A stretch of 64,000 nucleotides of DNA from Coniferiporia sulphurascens (GCA_002794785.1 NBBA01000002.1:1178001-1242000); one strand, 5' to 3'; shown: positions 31,649 through 44,767, counted from the first letter of the stretch. Notes: generated from the letters alone by a model not told the origin. Made by a program: numbers and translations.

Positions 31649-33045
31649 CTAGAGGCTTTTTATATCACATTTTTGCGGCTGCGAATCCCAACGAGATATC
31701 CCCTCCCCCCGCCATTCCTCAAGTGGGATGCACTCCCCCCTGATGGAATCCAGAAGTAGACCCCGGTTGTAGCGCTCACCCAGCACGTCTGCGGCCTCTA
31801 CGAGAGCGCGGATAGCCTGAACGTCCTCTTGCTCGAGTGTTAACTCTGCGCCCCGTGCGTTCTCTTCGACGCGTGCGACGGAACGGCAGCCCGGTATCGG
31901 GATGTCTATTTTGGGTGTGCAAAACGAAAAGAAGAAAGAGAAATTAGTTTCCGCGGTATGCCGTTGGCACTGGGAAGGACTGGGAGGTTAAGAGCGTACA
32001 GTTCTCGGCAAGGATCCACGCAAGTGTGACCTGTCCAGGCGTAGCGTTGTATTTGTCCGCGAAGACTTTGAGTTTGTCCGCTAATTCAAGGTTTTTAGGA
32101 AAGTTCTCCTCTGAGAAGCGTGGGAGGACGAGTCGGAGGTCGTCTGCAGCGAAGTCCGCCCTCGAGCGATAGCTAGTAGACATATAGTACAGTCAGTGGG
32201 AAAACAAACTTGAACACAAGAAGGAAACTTGTGTTTTTTCTCCTTTCTGCTCACCTCCCAGTCACCATACCGCGACCCAGCGGGCTGTACGCGACAATCC
32301 CGACGCCGCCCTCCCGCGCAGCATCCGAAACACCGTTCCTCTCAATATCCAGGCTGAACGGGCTGAACTCCATTTGCGCCGCGATAATGCGTTCCCCGAC
32401 ACCCTGTACCGCGCGCGCACGCCGGAGCGTCTGTGCACTGCACTCGCTGAGACCGATCCATCGAATGACACCTTTCTCGACGGGCTCGCGCAGCGTTTCG
32501 AGGACTACTTCAATAGGCACGTCCGGGTCCACGCGGTGCTGGTAGTACAAATCTATATAATCCGTACCGAGACGCCGCAGCGAGCGCTCGAGCGCGAATT
32601 TGATATACGAAGGCGAGGAATTCGGCACGCCGAACGCGCCTTCCGGATCCCAAGCGCCGAATTTCGTCGCGAGGAATATCTCGGAGCGGCGGCCCGTGTT
32701 TACGAACCACTTTGCCAAGGTTAGTTCGGCTGGCGGGGGCGGGAGGGAGGGTTCACCCTTTTAACTCGCGTTGTTAGTCGATGGAGGCGGGATGACTCAC
32801 TGACGCCGTAGATGTCTGCGCAATCCCAGAAGGTCATTCCGCGATCGGCGGCATATGTAAGGGCATCATATGCCGCTTTCTCGTCGGTCTTGCCGTAGAA
32901 CAAACCGATACCTGCGTATCTCTCGAATTAGGCCTCCGCAGGAGAGGTAGATATAACACGCACCCATTGTTCCGAGCCCGATGGCGCTAACCATTGGACC
33001 ATTCGCACCTAGACGGCGCATAGGGATCTTTGGAGCGTTGGACAT
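31649..33045 (-). CDS. Aldo/keto reductase AKR-3 (AKR13-like)
   Basis: Paralogue of AKR-1 on the opposite strand, with the same exon pattern. Start at 33045 (MSNAPKIPMRRLGANG). Motifs: GLGTMG, DCADIYG, LATKFGAWDPEG, YYQHRVDP, GRGMVTGR and PGCRSVARVEENA. All four catalytic residues (Asp, Tyr, Lys, His) are present. The C-terminus runs about 17 residues past the end of AKR-1 (after EEWRGE) to a stop at 31649-31651, so the AKR-1-type stop has been lost. It should be an active cytosolic carbonyl reductase. A TATAAAT box is 43 nt upstream. Confidence 0.94.
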
Positions 33046-33087
33046 GTTGTGAGACTGGAGGAACGAGTTCTCGTAGGGAAAAGTGGG

Positions 33088-33094
33088 ATTTATA
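33088..33094 (-). promoter_or_regulatory. TATA box of AKR-3
   Basis: TATAAAT on the minus strand, 43 nt upstream of the start at 33045. Confidence 0.55.
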
Positions 33095-33099
33095 CTGGA

Positions 33100-34878
33100 T
33101 ACTGGAGTCTCGGAGGGCATATATAGTGAGTACTGAATTTGCACATGTTAGGGTGCAGGATGGGGAGACGAATGACAGGACAGGTGTATTTCCAAACTCG
33201 AAGTCGGTGAATGATCGGCCATTCCGATTAGTCTATTCGACCGCCCGTCTGTTTTCATATTTGAGTACCTTCCATGCTTAATAGCGCCGGTATTATCTCG
33301 CCACCGGAAGTTATTCAACTTCCCCGTGCTGGAGCCACCACGTTGGGGTAGAGATATGGAACCTAATAGGGGGACTTTACGAGTCAATACACGTGTTGAA
33401 GGCGAGCAGGTCTTCGCGGCACTGCGTCAATGAACGCGATGGAACTGATGCTTGTTCGGAAAGGGGACGTGAGGAATGCGGGTATTGAATTGAATTTGTC
33501 TACCGCTGTTCGCAAGGGGCGGGAGCTCTGGGAACGGATCCGTTAGCCGAACATGATGCCCGCTGAATGAAATTGAGAGGGGTCTGGAACCTTGTAACAG
33601 CGGTAATGGCGCAGTAGTGCAGCAGACCGCATTTTCTTGCCGGTGATAACTTGGGTCTTGGACACAATAGTACTGGGAGATTTCGTCGGCCTGGAGCACG
33701 TCTAACTTTGATATGTCCTAGTAGTCGTGTCAATCTACACGAGGGGCAGCTTTACCACGCAACATAGATATGCCTGTATGAATGCGTACCTCGTCTTACT
33801 ACAATGTAGGACCACGCCTTCAACTCTTTTTCTTATATTTTGTCCAGCTGGTATGTGCAAACCATCGGCCCACCCTAAGGCAGGATACGGCGTCTCCTGG
33901 ATGATGTTGCCAAAGTGGGAAGGCTCCCTATAATTTCCGAGACTTCAAGGAATATGTTCCAGCCTTCAACCGTGCATGGGTGGCATTGGGTGCACAGCAG
34001 CGTCGAACGAAGAGTGCCAGTGGCTTTCCATCAACGTTGACCGTTCTAATTGGACCAAACATTATGACGTCATAAAAGTGATCAGCCCATCCCCGATTGC
34101 CATTTTAGGTTCTACTTCCATAGTCGGTTTAGTCACGATGAATATAAAATGCCAATATTAATGTCTCGAATGGAAACGAACTCCGTCCCGAATCTAAAAT
34201 ACAAAGTTGTTCGGAACGGGGTTCAAGTCACCTTGCCACACCGCGCTCGTATGGAAGGCGGGAAATGATCATGCAGATGTCTCACAGAGAAAAGGGCTCG
34301 GCTTCATCTGACCGAGCGTGTAATGGTGGTGCAGATACCATCTAGCGACGAAGCCTCCTCCCGAGGTGCGATGTCTGCACCCGACGGGCCAACAAAGTAG
34401 CCGACATGCGGTGCCTGGCGGGAAGAACTCCATCGCCCCTCTTTGTGAAGGCGGACCGACGCTCGAGGGCGGCCATCGATCATTACGGACCTTTTGCTGC
34501 CGTCTTTGTCTCGGCTTCAAGTTAAAGAACACGGCATCCAACTGTGACGACAAGCGTTCCTGCGCATTGTAGAGTCTGGGGCCTGATCGTCAACACCACA
34601 GGCGGGTTCTGCGATGAACTCCATTAACAATGCCGGCGCTTGTTGTCCTTTGCAGTGCTTTGATTTTAGGAGACCTCCATGGGGAAATGGGGTCTACAGT
34701 TCTAAACTAAAATGCCCACAAGGAAAACTTGAAAATCCACATCACACGACTTTATTTCACGTAGTCGTGCTCTAGTTCAGTGTACATACAATATTAAATC
34801 CGAAGGAGAACCCACACTAAATTAATCCATTATGTCCAGTCCGATCCAGCCCAATCAAGCTGTGTTTCTAGTTGAAGG
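33100..34878. other. Intergenic
   Basis: I see no recognisable gene in about 1.8 kb. Several short frames exist but none shows a domain or a plausible spliced model. Confidence 0.4.
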
Positions 34879-35968
34879 TTAAGAAGGGGACTCGGACTCG
34901 TACCCGGGTCCAGCGGTCCCACAGCTCTGCTCCAGTTCTTCCTCCTCTCTGCGCAGCCTGCCCACAGCTGCCTCCAGTGCCCGTCGTCTTCGTTCTTCTC
35001 GAGTGTCGCTTAAAGAGGATGGTGACCCGCCGAGAATGTATGCCTGTGCTTCGGACTCGATCTCGAGGGCGGAGGTTGAGGTGGATGGATCGTAAACAGG
35101 ACCGGGACCGCCCAGTGTGTGTGCACCCGCTCGCTGGGCCCGCTCAAAGTCTGTGACTTCTTTATTAAGGAGCGAGTTGAGCGCCTTAAACTGCATTCAT
35201 CAGACGAAAGGTCAGTCCGCAAATCGGAACGATTCTTAAAATATATGGAAGACGTACGTTATCGTCATGGCCTCCCCAGACGTTGTGTGTGAGTTCGTGG
35301 CATAGCACGCGGCGCACGTCCGCATACAGGCGGAACCCGTCGTACGTATCCGTACGTAGACGCAGCTTGATCGCCTCGCCGCGGTTCACGTTCAGTCCGA
35401 GCAGGTTCGGATGCTCGTGCGGTGCGAGCTCCGTGAGCGTACCCACGGTAAAACGGTGTGTCTGCATGACGTGCTGCACCGCCGGGTCTGCAGCGAGCCG
35501 AGTGAGCAGCGCGTGCGCGGTGTGAGGTGCGGGGAGGTGAGCTAGAGGCACGAGTGCATGGAACTTGTATGGGGATGACGGTGTGTTCGTCGATCTGGGC
35601 TATTTGGTTTCACGGCCTCAGCAACGCTCTCTTTGAAAGTGGTGATAACATACCTTCGGCAGGCTCGTCGCCGTCCTCCGCTTGAGTATCTCCTCCCGCC
35701 GTCGCGTCTCGCTCTCTGCGGTCCGCATCCCACCGAGCTCGGTCTCGGTCGGACCAAGCAACTGCACCTTCATCCCATCCTTGAGACCTGTCTGATCGAG
35801 CGTCGCCTCTGGGGGCGAGTTCACTTTTTTGCCCTTACAAAGCAGTTTCTGGAAGGACGGCGGGACCGAGGTGAGCTCCTCGAGCTGCAACTGGAGTGCC
35901 TCAAATGTGCTATCGGGGAGTACGGAGAGCGGGTACGTGGCGCCTCGGTGGGCAACGGTAAGAATCAT
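34879..35968 (-). CDS. Ubiquitin-like and WLM-domain metalloprotease (Wss1-type)
   Basis: Three exons (35968-35654, 35599-35258, 35190-34879), all with phase 0 junctions, giving 322 residues. The N-terminus (MILTVAHRGATYPLSVLPD) is a ubiquitin-like fold through about residue 75 (KLLCKGKK). The WLM catalytic domain follows, with HELTHNVWGGHD (HExxHxxxxxH, three zinc ligands and the catalytic Glu). The C-terminus is acidic and charged. Relatives are DNA-dependent proteases of the Wss1/SPRTN type that remove DNA-protein crosslinks. The domain order UBL-WLM matches the fungal family. Nuclear role inferred from the family. Confidence 0.9.
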
Positions 35969-35999
35969 CGCCTACTCGAACTCTGAGCTTGTTGCTAGC

Positions 36000-37264
36000 T
36001 GAATTCAAGAGGGAGTTCCCATGATACTCGAGGGGGAGTATCCACGCAAGTGCTGTACCTTTTGGGTCACAGCATGAATCAGCAGCCTCAGCTCGGTCCA
36101 GAAAAGGCATGCATGGCGGAAACCAACCGAAAATGCAAGTCTGGAGATATGAACGCGGGCGCAGCTTCGATGCGAAGCAGGTGTTGATGGTGGGGGGCCC
36201 TTATAACATTTTTTGTGAACGATAACTAAAGTAGAATTACAAGGATTAAGCCCAGAGACAGATAAATAGGTTCGAAAAGCGTGGGAAAGAGCCGAGCTAT
36301 TTTCTGTGGATTGAGCTTGAGCTCCGACCAATAATATTCCCAAAAACTGCGTCGACTATTACTTCTGGTCTCCTTCGTCGTCCTTCTCCGAGTGGAATCG
36401 GCCACAGGGCCATCTCGGGTGATACGAGGGACAGCTGCGTTACTATGAAGGCTCGACTTTTGGCATCGTCGGACGACACAGTGACCTTTCTGTTTTCCAT
36501 CAAATTTCAGTGATGTTCCTTGTTGGACAAGTTGAGCTGCATCGGGATGCACGGCCTTGCCAAGATACAGCGTTGCTACAGCGTATTTGCGTGCGATTTG
36601 CAATTGAATAAATGCGCGCTTAACGCCAGCACCAATACCATTCTCGCCTGTTTTTGATGGGAGTCTGTAAGTCACGAAGCGACACATCATTCTGATATCC
36701 AAGTTTCTCACAATCTGTATCCAGGAAGAGTACATGCTCTCTACAGTTCTCTGTCTTTTGCGACCCCTTTTGCGCACTCTATCTGCGGTTGCTACTCTCA
36801 TGCGGACGCTTGTTCTGTGCTATCTTAGGAGCTGATCCGATCCGCCAAGCCCTTCTCCATAATGAAAGTTCGGAGATGCTAATCACGTTTGTGCCACGAA
36901 GCGTAGTGTTCCTTGGATACGCGATCCCAGCCATCTCGATCCCTCCCGCCGAAAGCAGTCCCGAGTCGCATGGACCACTCTGAAGGTTTCCTCAGATCAT
37001 CCAACCGCCATCACGAAGCCCGCTCGCAACAAACGTGATACAAGGCCCGGTTGGGCGCACTGCCCGAAGCAACAGATCAGCCCGCAATGGTATTTCCGGA
37101 TTTACAATCGGACCAGCGCCTTTTGATTTAAAATGCTGAGGCCTCTCGTGAACTCGTCTCCAGAGACCGGTTTCTCCAAGTCCTTCCCCATTCCCTTTCC
37201 CCTCGTTCCCTTCATTCTTCATTTCGCCGTTGGTCCGTGATCACAGCCCTTTTCATCATTTGAC
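36000..37264. other. Intergenic
   Basis: A 191-codon minus-strand frame at 36226-36801 has no recognisable domain and an abnormal composition, so I leave it as unsupported. It ends in a hydrophobic run (LGLILVILL), which could be chance. Confidence 0.4.
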
Positions 37265-38574
37265 ATGGCCCGCCTTTTTGTGTATACTTTCGCGCTTTAT
37301 GCACTTCTACCTATTCACGCAACGCCCGTGCCAATTGTGAAGTCGGCCTCAATAGCTGGGACTGCACCAGTTGCCGACTTGGCGAAACGCCAGTCCATCT
37401 CGACTCTCTCCTCAAGTCAGATATCCGCCTTCGAGCCCTTCTCGTTCTTTGCGAGCGCGGCTTATTGTCAGCCAAGTACGACTATCAACTGGAGCTGCGG
37501 AGGTAAGGCCCACTGTCAACTTTTGTGTTAGGTATCGCTCAGCTGACGAAAATGGCGTCCTCCGTCCCCCTTGTCCATCCTGAAGCCAACTGCGATGCCA
37601 ATGCAGGGTTTATACCGACAGCATCAGGCGGCGATGGCACTGACACACAATTTTGTAAGTCAAGGTCTCTTGCTACGGCAGTTTCCTGGTTGATCACAAA
37701 CTTAATTCTAATTTAATCTTGTGATTTCTGATTGTCAGGGTACGTCGGCTTTGACCCGGCGCTCAACTCGGTCGTTGCAGCCCATCAAGGGACAGATCCG
37801 AGCTCTTTGTGGGTTATTTACAAAGCTTCATCTGACGTACCTCCCATCCTGATACAAACCGAAACAATAGACTTGCGGACCTGACTGATATCGACTTCCC
37901 CTCGGAGAACTTGAACTCAACGCTGTTCCCCGGAATTGACTCGTCGGTAACGGTGCACAGCGGCTTCGCCGATGAACACGCAAAGTGCGTATATCCATTT
38001 ATTTTGGTCCGGGAAGAAGTCGGACTGACCATATCATCCTTTTGATCCTTTTGTTTAGAGTCGCCGATCTCGTGCTTTCCGCGGTACAACAGACGCTCTC
38101 CGCACACTCCGGAGCCTCCGTAACGATGGTCGGTCACTCCCTCGGTGCAGCACTTGCGCTCCTCGACACCGTCTTCCTGCCGCTCCACCTTCCTTCCTCG
38201 ACCGTATTCAAGACGGTTGGCTACGGCCTGCCGCGCGTAGGTAATCAGGCCTTCGCAGACTACGTCGACTCGCACGTCACGGATCTCACGCACGTCACCA
38301 ACAAGAAGGACCCCGTCCCGACTGTCCCGGGCGAGTTCCTTGGTTTCGTTCATCCCAGCGGCGAAGTGCACATTCAGCCCTCCGAAGCATGGGATGCGTG
38401 TCCGGGTAAGCTTACATAGTCTATGACCGAAGTCAGCGCTCTGACCGGCGGTAAAATTCTATAGGCCAGGATAACGACTCTGACCTCTGCAGCACTGGCG
38501 TCGTGTCGAACGTACTCGAGGGGGACGTGTCGAATCACGATGGACCGTATGATGTAGTTACGATGGGATGTTGA
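37265..38574 (+). CDS. Secreted class 3 lipase
   Basis: Six exons (37265-37502, 37586-37654, 37739-37808, 37871-37984, 38059-38405, 38465-38574) join to 315 residues. The N-terminus is a signal peptide, then a likely propeptide ending in KR (about residue 40). Family motifs: WSCGANCDANAGF, WYVGFDP, VAAHQGTD (oxyanion side), VGHSLGAALAL (nucleophile Ser), NKKDPVP (Asp) and SNHDGPYD (catalytic His). This is the alpha/beta-hydrolase fungal triacylglycerol lipase/feruloyl-esterase-type family. The extracellular role is in lipid or ester breakdown. It is isolated from other lipid genes here. Confidence 0.93.
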
Positions 38575-40487
38575 TACTGCCTTTCGTTTATTCATATTTC
38601 TCTGGGTGCATGGGGATTGTATTTTAAGACTTAGGGTGCCCCTAAATCAATAGCATCTGCCGTCTCTGTTGCTGAGCGCTCTATTGTGTACCTTTGTTAG
38701 TAAAGCAAAAATAAGTGGATCAATGCCCCAGCCATTACCCTGATCATGGAGATCGCGCAGTGCACTTTCCTCAACTCCGATAGGTTAGCTATTTACGCTG
38801 TTAACTCAAAAGCAAGGCATGGATCCGGTCATACAGTGTGATAGGAAGTAAGGGCCCATTGTTGTCCGTTGCAAAGTACGTCATTTTCATCGACAATTAT
38901 GATCGTATATCGGAGTGCCCTTCGAGGTTTAGGACCTCAACTGCCTTGATTTGCCGCTCCCGACTCTATGGCATGCGAATGATTTCAACGGATGCTCAGT
39001 GTTCTCTCGGGCTTGTGCACTTGTCTGACACCTTTCCCCCCCAACATGCATCAACATATCGCAGCCCAGTTTGACTATAGCCTATGTGTTATTCTTCGGG
39101 GAACTTCTGGGATGGTTTACCTAATTAGAAATATTAGCCAAAATATAAAAATCTCGATGTTCAGCCTGCCGAGATCTGCTCGTTTGTTCGGGGAACTACA
39201 TGTACAGTACCTTTTCCCCCACTAGCTCCCAATCCAAATTTGACTCAACTGAGACGGGACGTTATCGTCATTGTGGCTTTCCTCCTCTAGTCGCCGGATC
39301 TTCTGATTGCTTCCCTTTCGGTCTCGTGCCAGCTTCTATAAACCATCAGATCACCCTAAGCCCCGCAAAATGGACGGTATCGCCTTTCGGATTTTCGTTA
39401 CCATTTTCTCCGCCCCTGACTTAGTACTGTGCTTCATCTGTAAAATTCACGATTAACACTGTCGCTTTTGGGGTCGCACGTACAGTATAAAGGCAACTCA
39501 ATCGACTTGAATAACGAACATGTGTGTATGTCTATAGCGGCTCCGACGTCGTAAGTTGGTCGCTTAAGCGTAGCTTCAGGTTGTGGGCCCAACTTGTATG
39601 GCACAGGAGACGGCTCTTCCGTCGTCAGATTCTGACTTCGAAAATTTCAAAGATTCCGCGTTGCATACGTTCGGGCGTCGCATCTCGCATCATTTGGGGG
39701 GTTGCTGGGTAATGGAGACGAGAATTGAACTTATACCAGATGATGTTAAATTCATCCACTGCACAGTTCCGTGGACATCTCGACATTGCCTGTTGCGGTT
39801 AAAAGAAGAGGAGTCGTGGTAGTCAAAGAAGCTGATATGGGCCCTGAGTTGGTCCCAGCAAGAGTTATGCAACAAGGCACGGGTACCTCTAGCGATGTAT
39901 CCACGACCCGGAGTTTCTTACTTACATCCCGAGGAGTAAAGTTCCTTGGATTTTTGCTACCTCCTTCAGGAGCTCCCTCCGGACCTCAGCTTCCCCTGCC
40001 TGTGCCAACAATGTGGATGGTCTGTGGAATGATGGTTGAGCCGTTCAATTTTGGGCAAGGCTGCAAGGGCGAAGCAGCAATGAACGAAATGGTATGACCA
40101 GCGCCTAAAGCATATAGGCAACTTGAGTTCAGGGACCCGGATTTGATTGACATCGACTCAATGTATTATCTCGGACTCAAATGGCGACCGTGTGGGGACT
40201 TGACTGCCGGGAAGAAAAGAAGGACTATCGGACGGTGACGCTCGGGTGCAACGGTGGGTGCAACAATCATCACATGCCTTCTAGGAAGAGGACTTCGTAC
40301 ATAGGGAGGGCTGCCGAGGCTTATAATAAGACCCAATCCGTCTAAAAGAAGCTGAGGAGATATTAAATAAAAGGAAACATTCCAAACGCCAGTGGGTATA
40401 TACTGACGGAAAAAGACAGCGATGAGAAGTGAAAGCAGTGCATAAATAACCTTTGACAAACGGAAGGGACAGATGAAAAGACAAAAT
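38575..40487. other. Intergenic
   Basis: No recognisable gene in about 1.9 kb. Small + strand frames near 39583-40097 show no domain and are treated as chance. Confidence 0.4.
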
Positions 40488-42753
40488 CTAAATCCCCATG
40501 CTAACTCGCATCTCCCTCAGGGAATTCAGTTGGGTAACTATAAAATGAGATATCCGTGAGGAATTTATTCGTTGATAAGTAAAGCCTATCCACGCACCGA
40601 CCACGGGGTAAATGGAAGCGAGAATTGACATCATGGACATCCCGCGTTCCAGCTCTGAAACGAGAACACTAGACGCAGTGCAGTCGAGAGAGCCATTGTG
40701 CGTGTGTTGCGGTGCCTGTATCTGTCTCGTGCGCACAATCTCGCGCATGAGCACTTTGCACGAGATTACAAAACACGGCTAAATAAAAAATAAAAAAATG
40801 CCGATTTAAAAATTGTAGCATTAGGCGTCGTCATTACGGCGTGCTGATTAGAACGTACCATAACGAACGGATCTATTTCCATCAAGCCTTCCTCTTCCAA
40901 ATTACTCAGAAGTGCTGAGATATAACGGGCCGCTTGTACGCATCGTGCGTAAGCACCGGCGTCTGTAGGTGCATTTCTTTCATGCAGACGCACGAAAGAG
41001 AGGTATGCGGTCGCATGAATGCCGACGAAGAGTGCCTTTAACTCCACCGGCGCACCGGCGTCAAAGGTTTCAAGTGAGCTTATGAAGGTAAAGATAGTAG
41101 CATCGGTCCTGCGATTGTCTGAATCTAAAGTTTATAAGAAACGCCGTAGAGATAAGACCAGAATTATCCTACCGGATGAAGGAAGTGCCGCATGATGAGA
41201 AGCGTATTCACACAAAAGACAGGCCTTTACGCTCAATGCCGGATGGCTGAAACCAGACGTAGAGTTTCCCTGTCCTTCCATAAATTCCAGAAGGGGCTGC
41301 AAGTTCTTGGAGTTGGTGTACGCAGAACTCCCCTGCTCAAGGATCGTAAATCACACATTACGAAGATACAAAATGAATGTTCCGACCTGCTCGTACGCCT
41401 CGGGGGAGACCGGCCACGGTGTCGTAATAGCAATTTTCCTGTCCCCATCAAGTCTCAAAGATGAAGGACGGCCTTGTACAATTGCCCATTGCCGGTCGAG
41501 GCAGAAAACTCGCCAGAATACAGCAACACGCTCGCTTTCTTCGATGGCATCTAATGGAGGCGCAGCAATCTGGGCTTTCGATCCGCGTCCATGTCCAGCA
41601 TGGGCCCGAGAAGCACCCCCTTGAGGAACAATTCTGTGCATTCCAAAGCCAAGCGCTAGGCTTACTGCGGCATTTACGTGATACTCTGTCCCAAGCGTAC
41701 GCCCTCCGATGACTCCGCCCACAGAAAACAGGTACGTCGCGAGCAGTACCTCCGCTTGAACAGCTTGCAGTCCCTTTTGCGCACCCTGTTCCTCTATTTG
41801 CATCTGTAGGTGTGCGCAAGCCCTGGATAAAAAGGCCTTAGCGGCGTCTGTTCGCATTTGAGGAAGCGCGGGCGTGTCGATCCCTCCGCTCAGAGCAAAG
41901 AAAAAGTGTGCACCCCATAGATACACTGCATTGACGAGTCCTCCGTGGGGATAAGCTGCACTAGACGACTGCAAGGACAAGCTCCCCAAGAAACGATTGT
42001 TATCGAGAACCCAGCCAACCTGATACGCGTGCTGAAGGAAGCAATTGACGCTGGCAAGAGAGAAAAAGTAACAAATCAGATGATGGCAGAACTCCTAACC
42101 CTAAGACTTATGCAGCGTACAGAACGTGAGCCACTTGTGGAGGGAGAACCTCGGCTTCCCACCAACGATCGGACGGCCGAGTAAACAGATAGGAGGGCTG
42201 ACGAATGGCACGTCAGTCTCTCTTTTCTTTACAGACAAGGGAAATTGAAATTTTCGTACATTCGTTTGCCCCAGATAAGTACCTTGGATCATTGCATCTA
42301 ATTAATCAGTTGAAAAGCCTCGTCGATTTTTTAATCCGATACATACCACATTGCGTTGTTATGCCTCCTGACAGTGAACTTCGCTGGCCGCGTGCCCTTT
42401 CAAGAAAATCCACTCGGTTTTGCAAAGAAGCCAGGTACTCCTGTAAAATCTCAGTACGCGTGGGCGTGTAACCGTCGGTGTATTCGCAGTCGAGTTCACG
42501 ACCGTTTGTGGAGCACTGCGTACAGATTGGGTGAACGCCGTCACATTTCTGACAAGAGTCAAGGGCTGAGCTTTCAAAAATTATCAAAAAGAAAGAACGG
42601 GGAGCACCTGCTTTCTACGCCTAAAAAAAAAGTAAGATACGCATCCAGGGTTGGAATGAGAGGGACGCACCTGCAACACGTACAAGCCTGGCCCTTCCTC
42701 AACGTGTTCGACGTCCCTTGGTCGCTGCTTCGATTGCGATCTTGTGAGTTCAT
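40488..42753 (-). CDS. Zn2Cys6 fungal-specific transcription factor
   Basis: Start at 42753 (MNSQDRNRSS). The binuclear zinc cluster is ACTCCRRRKQKCDGVHPICTQC-like (six Cys, spacing as in Gal4 type), formed only when a 13-nt exon at 42608-42620 is used. Then a basic linker and a coiled-coil region (EILQEYLASLQNRVDFLE). The middle domain matches the fungal-specific regulator fold (HVNAAVSLALGFGMHRI, SERVAVFWRVFCLDRQWAIVQGRPS). The C-terminal exons continue to a stop at 40488; boundaries there are less sure. It should be a nuclear activator binding CGG-type sites. TATAAAA lies 95 nt upstream. Confidence 0.87.
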
Positions 42754-42847
42754 TATGGGAGGCAAATAGAGAACTTCTAGGTGTCTTGGAGGGAGCTCCG
42801 CGTTTTGGTGGGAAATTTCTTGACAAGCTAGCATACCTTCACCCGCC

Positions 42848-42854
42848 TTTTATA
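42848..42854 (-). promoter_or_regulatory. TATA box of the Zn2Cys6 gene
   Basis: TATAAAA on the minus strand, 95 nt upstream of the start at 42753. Confidence 0.55.
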
Positions 42855-44767
42855 AACCTGCCGAAGAGTTGTTAAAGGCTCTGAAACGGATTGTGCAGGG
42901 GTCTAAGCAATTTCCGCCACGTGCAAGATCGGAAGGCTGCTTTCGAATCAGCAAGCGATGGAGATCATTGTCCGAGTCTCGAGCGCAGAATTGAGCGGGA
43001 TTCTATGGGAAAACCATCGCATACTGTGCCAGAGGTGCATACGGGCAGAGCTGATGAAATACAAAGAACGGATTTCTCTCCGATCTCGGGGCTGTGGCGA
43101 ATTTTGCTGTAGCACGGCCAAACGCCCGACTCATTTCGGCAAAGAACGAGCTGAGGGATGTATGTATGGTCCCAAGGGGAAGTGAGTCGCCAACATTTTC
43201 CGGTGATAAAAGCTGAAACTTTCGTAACTTGATGATCTAAACTCCCCAGCCCTAGGCCTGCTTTCATATGTGAAGAAGGCAGTCAGTTCGGAATGAGATT
43301 AGTACAGTGGTCACAGTCGGGTTTCAAAGGGCCCCGGGATTGGAAATATTAAATGTAGACTTAGATGTCGGTGACTCTGAATAACAGATGCGCAAGTATA
43401 GGAGAAATTCCGATAACGTTATTTCTGATTCTTCGCGACTCGATAGGGAAACACTGGCATAACACGAAAAGCGGCAGTTGTGCGAAATTACGCCAGTTGT
43501 ACCAGGTTTTCACGAGGCAGCGACGGTGAATATTAATCCCTGCCTTAGCGTTGTGCAGTGTTAGGTTGCAGTCTCGGAGTTGCATAGTCGTCTGCCGAGT
43601 GTCGGTGGAGAGAGCGACTCGGAAACCCTTCGTGGCTAACTCTTTCCTTATTTGGAAATATATCTCCAGCCGCCGCGTAAGTTCGTCCGACAAACGCTAG
43701 GCAAACAAGGCGACCGCAGTTTTTTAAATCTGTACCGGTGCAATACACAGCAAGAGCCTCCCAAAGCTTACAACTTATTGTGCTCCCCCACCACGTCCCA
43801 AGGGAAGCTTTCCCCCACTGGAAAACCTCTAGCGCCAACGTTTTGAACGTCGACACTGGAAAGCGCACTGGTTGAAAGATAATAGCCCAAGTCGAGAGCT
43901 ACATCATCATCGTAATGTCAATGCACCATGGTTTTAAGGCCTGTTCCTCGACCGTATTACAATTAGCGGTAATCTGCATAAGCTGCATAACTCTCTTGCA
44001 CATCTATCTTGATGCCGGGGATTGTGGCCGCGATAAAAATGTGATGTAGGCCAATAACTAAAGCAAGTAGTTCCACAAGGCAGGGGTTGTAAGGCCATAA
44101 TAGGTGAAGTGGCTGTATACGAGATCTCGCTCAGGAGTTGCGGCCGCGGTGCAACGTCCATCACAACTGTCATATTTGCGTGGTATCTATCTCTTATCAG
44201 TACGAAGCTCTCTCGTTCCAATATCCGAAAAGCTGCAATTCCCAAAGACGGCGATAACGACGGTGGTTCCACAACAGACATTTATGTGCGTTGACGCGTA
44301 AATACTAATAAACAGGAAAACGCGTTCTGGCACGGATCAGTCACGTGTTTTTTATTTGAGCGGACCTTACCGTGCGAAACTGCGGCTTGAAGAATTACAC
44401 GGGTTGGATTCCGACCGTCGGCAACTTTTAACCTGCATGGCATATCGTGCACAAGAAAGTTCCGCTTTTACAGCCTTGAGGTCCAGTGCAATGTGGAGTC
44501 ATGAAGATACTCCGCCACTGTTACTGCAAGGCTGTGCAAGGAGAAAGCAAAACTACACCGCCGCCGGCTATGCCCCAAATGGAAATGATTAGTGACTAAC
44601 TACACTGGCAAAAAGCGTTCCCAACTTCCCGCTCAGTGTCGTTCTCTGGGCATGATCGGCATTCTACTGCATTTTGTACGGCCTTGTCTACCTCCGAAGT
44701 CTTCTATGAGCTAGTAATTATTCACACTGCTAGTCGGCACGAATGACTTACGATGCATGGGACCTCA
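42855..44767. other. Intergenic
   Basis: No gene recognised in about 1.9 kb. Various short frames lack domains. Confidence 0.4.

Noticed and set aside
36226..36801. 191-codon minus-strand frame
   Set aside because: No recognisable domain, unusual composition, and no paralogue or promoter seen; could not be supported as a gene.
3964..42753. Classical secondary-metabolite gene cluster
   Set aside because: Tailoring enzymes are present but no backbone enzyme was found, and unrelated housekeeping genes (POLD4, WLM protease) lie between them.
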